Assembly (NCBI GenBank): GCA_000413015.1
Contig: KE332515.1
Coordinates: forward strand, 1,321,712-1,385,711
Source: Treponema socranskii subsp. paredis ATCC 35535
GTDB taxonomy: Bacteria; Spirochaetota; Spirochaetia; Treponematales; Treponemataceae
Length of the DNA stretch: 64,000 bases
Reading direction: 5' to 3'
The notes beneath the pieces were generated by a model that was not told the origin of the DNA, ran no database searches, and saw only the letters and a list, made by a program, of their open reading frames with translations. This document shows, piece by piece, positions 61,870-64,000 of the stretch. Both the position numbers and the translations under genes were made by a program. Each line of letters opens with the position of its first letter. Positions within the stretch are counted from its first letter, which is position 1.

Positions 61870-62827
61870 ATGCCCAAGAAATATCACACAAATTTGAAAT
61901 CAAAAAAAACTCACCGTTCCTGAAATCATTGACTATTGTAAAACGAATCTCGGTTTAACTTTTGATTTAATGAGCGAAGAAGATGCAAAAGATTTTCTTC
62001 AAAAACACAATTATTTTTTTCGATTAAAACAATATGCCGAAACCTGTAATGAGCGGACAAAAAGCGGAAAATACATCGGTTTGGATTTCGGACATCTGGT
62101 CGAACTCTCGACGATCGATATGTTTTTCAGAAAACTGATCCTGAAAATGACCATCGATTTGGAACATTACCTGAAAGTAAAACTTGTCAATGCATGTCAA
62201 AGCAATCCCGCGGATGACGGGTACGAAGTTGCAGATACTTTTTTAAAATCTCATCCGAACATAAAAGAAGTTCTTACATCCGGCGCGAGACTCGCAGGCT
62301 ACAGCGGCCTCGGTTTCGACAAATATATTGAAGCACCTGCCGTTTGGAATTTCGTTGAAATGATCGGCTTTTATGATTTTATTAATTTTTATATTTTTTA
62401 TTACGATTTTTTTAGAATCAAATGTGACTATGCCAAACACTTCGATTCCGTCAGGCGATTGCGAAATGTGGCGGCGCACAATATCTGTATGCTGTGTTCT
62501 TTTAAGAGCGTACAAAGTTTCAAATACGACTTGGACACAAGTTTCGAACTTTTGCGGGGCAATCTCGGCATCGGCAACGGTGTGATTTCCTCCTGCATGA
62601 GGGTTCCTCTTCTTAACGACTTCGCCGTCATGTTATCGGTGTATACAAAATTGATAACGTCGCCGAAAATCAAGGAGTTTACATTAAAAGAACTGTCCGA
62701 ATTTTTTGACGGTCGTATGATTCATCGAAAACAGTATTTTGAGTCAAATACGGAAATAAAAAACGCCTATCGGTTCGCCCGAAAAGTTCTGGAGTATTAT
62801 TCGGGAAGGGAGGAAACGATTTCGTAA
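61870..62827 (+). pseudogene. Abi-family (AbiD/AbiF-like) gene with A8-tract frameshift
   Basis: ATG 61870 has an AGGAG site overlapping the relA stop and reads KKYHTNLKSKK. It then stops in frame at 61921. Dropping one A from the A8 tract (61902-61909) restores KLTVPEIIDYCKTNLGLTFD and then the long frame 61970-62827, with the Abi family C-terminal motif RNVAAHN (R-x4-H-N). The rest of the domain is intact, about 315 residues in all. Abi proteins of this type act in phage defence by abortive infection and often resemble HEPN ribonucleases. It could be a pseudogene, a phase-variable gene, or use transcriptional slippage. An internal ATG at 61970 would give a truncated protein. Confidence 0.72.
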
Positions 62828-62951
62828 AAATGAATGCGTAAAACAGACATTTATAGAATTGCCACTTATATATTTTATCGCAATCAGGTTTTTTATGAAA
62901 ATTTCTTCATATCTCGTTTGGTGTAGAAAACCCGAATTTCAGATTAAATAT

Positions 62952-63998
62952 TTAAGCTTCTATCGATTGAAAATCATTATCTAAAATTATAGACAGATCT
63001 TCCTTTGTAGGGTGTTCAATATTAACAATTCTACGTGCATGATTCATAATCAAATTATCATATAAATTTCTGACCATTCGACCATTTGCAAAATTTGCAT
63101 CTTTTTTATTAACAGCTTCTTCTAAATATTTATGAATTAAAGTTTTGGCAGTTTGATCAAGATTATAATCATTATCGAAAGTCATAGACAGTAGTATTTT
63201 TTCCAATTCATCTGCATCGTAATCCGGAAATTCAATGAAGATGTTGAAACGCGATTTTAACCCGGGATTGGATTCAAAGAATTTCTTCATGGGTTCTGTA
63301 TATCCAGCTACTATAACAACTAAATCTTCTCTGTAATCTTCTAATGCTTTTGTTAATTCTGTAAGGCATTCTCTGCCATAAGAATCACTATGATCGTTTT
63401 CTGTTATGCTATAAGCTTCATCGATAAATAAAACACCGCCTTTAGCTTTTTCGATTACAGCTTTTACTTTTAATGCAGTTTGCCCCTGATATCCTGCTAT
63501 TAAATCAGTTCTTGACACTTCAATAAAATGACCTTTAGAAAGTAATCCTATTTTTTTGTACATATGTCCAATAATTCTGGCAACTGTCGTTTTTCCTGTT
63601 CCCGGATTTCCAGTAAAAGCCATGTGAAGTGTTTTCTTAGTGTTTTTAAGGTGTTCTTCTTCTCTAAGTATTTGAACTTTATGAAAATTGATAAGATCTG
63701 TTACTTTCTCTTTTACCTTCTTCAAACCCACAAGTGCATCCAGTTCATAAAGCAAATCTTCAAGACTTCGCGTATCTTCATCAAGTTCTTCTGTCGGTTC
63801 GCAGATTTTATGTATGGTTACATAACCATAAAACTCAATTAAATTGTTACGGACAGTTTGTGCAATCTTTTTAATTTCATACTTACTTTGGTGATTATCA
63901 ATAGCATCTGACATTCTTCTAAAAAGTGCAATTGTAGCAGATTTACTATTTTCTTCTACAATCAACGTGGCTAACTTGGTTATTTCTCCGCAAGCATC
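62952..63998 (-). CDS. CbbX/SpoVK-like AAA+ ATPase, partial at right edge
   Basis: 348 residues are visible; the frame stays open to the window edge, so the true start lies outside. An N-terminal region (about 90 residues) precedes an AAA+ module with Walker A TGNPGTGKTTVARIIG, Walker B GGVLFIDEAYSI, sensor VVIVAGYTEPMKKF and arginine-finger region GLKSRFN, then a helical lid with NGRMVRNLYDNL. This is the CbxX/CFQX (CbbX, SpoVK) pattern of remodelling ATPases, which includes members in secretion and defence loci. Composition is A+T-rich like the neighbouring Abi gene. Its partner genes would lie to the right. Function open. Confidence 0.85.
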   Translation of the reverse strand, partial: DACGEITKLATLIVEENSKSATIALFRRMSDAIDNHQSKYEIKKIAQTVRNNLIEFYGYVTIHKICEPTEELDEDTRSLEDLLYELDALVGLKKVKEKVTDLINFHKVQILREEEHLKNTKKTLHMAFTGNPGTGKTTVARIIGHMYKKIGLLSKGHFIEVSRTDLIAGYQGQTALKVKAVIEKAKGGVLFIDEAYSITENDHSDSYGRECLTELTKALEDYREDLVVIVAGYTEPMKKFFESNPGLKSRFNIFIEFPDYDADELEKILLSMTFDNDYNLDQTAKTLIHKYLEEAVNKKDANFANGRMVRNLYDNLIMNHARRIVNIEHPTKEDLSIILDNDFQSIEA

Positions 63999-64000
63999 AG

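Overview
The window reads as a chromosomal segment of a spirochaete, most likely a host-associated Treponema. The evidence is conserved gene content (paired TIGR03546/TIGR03545-type proteins, a glycyl-tRNA synthetase of the single-chain type, ThyX instead of ThyA, many signal-peptide or lipobox proteins, outer-membrane barrels ending in Phe, giant Ig-like surface proteins) and a base composition near half G+C with sharply A+T-rich islands. The genus is an inference; no rRNA gene is present. || Layout: 0.1-8 kb holds housekeeping genes: a phosphohexomutase, then a leftward operon metK-nth-mscS, a stand-alone CBM48 protein, a leftward FtsK/SpoIIIE translocase and an FMN-dependent alpha-hydroxy-acid dehydrogenase. 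9-22.5 kb is a surface block: an outer-membrane barrel protein, then a 1557-aa Ig-like protein with a C-terminal barrel and a 2158-aa Ig-like lipoprotein, probably cotranscribed. 22.5-24.7 kb is an A+T-rich toxin-antitoxin graveyard: an intact hicAB pair among PIN, YoeB and zinc-finger remnants, an unknown membrane protein and a pseudoknot-capable repeat. 24.6-29.8 kb has an acyltransferase, a flavodiiron protein and TIGR03546/03545. 29.8-31.9 kb is a second A+T-rich island with two secreted paralogues sharing an identical G+C-rich 35-bp block. 32.9-40.9 kb is a LacI-controlled amino-sugar operon (nagB, Na+/solute symporter, AGE epimerase, ceramidase-like hydrolase, SIS protein, nagA). 41-48.4 kb holds uppP, nnr, a nuclease-fold-like protein, a zinc-peptidase-like gene, rsmG, thyX and an HdeD-like gene. 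48.5-49.4 kb is a stable-RNA cluster: four tRNA-Ser isoacceptors, one tRNA-Arg and the SRP RNA, with a 66-bp duplication that carries a tRNA 3' end. 49.5-61.9 kb is housekeeping: phosphoesterase, YbaK, purB, ackA, glyS, relA. 61.9-64 kb starts an A+T-rich, possibly defensive, region: a frameshifted Abi gene and a CbbX-like AAA+ ATPase that runs off the right edge. || Two themes cross the window. First, at least six genes have a sigma-70-type promoter placed so that the -10 hexamer ends only 6-7 nt before the ATG, with no Shine-Dalgarno sequence. This predicts leaderless mRNAs. Genes in operons carry ordinary GGAGG-type sites instead. Second, the A+T-rich islands carry broken or modular genes (toxins, SH3/M23 proteins, Abi), as expected for recently acquired DNA. 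No CRISPR array, intact insertion sequence, prophage or rRNA was seen.
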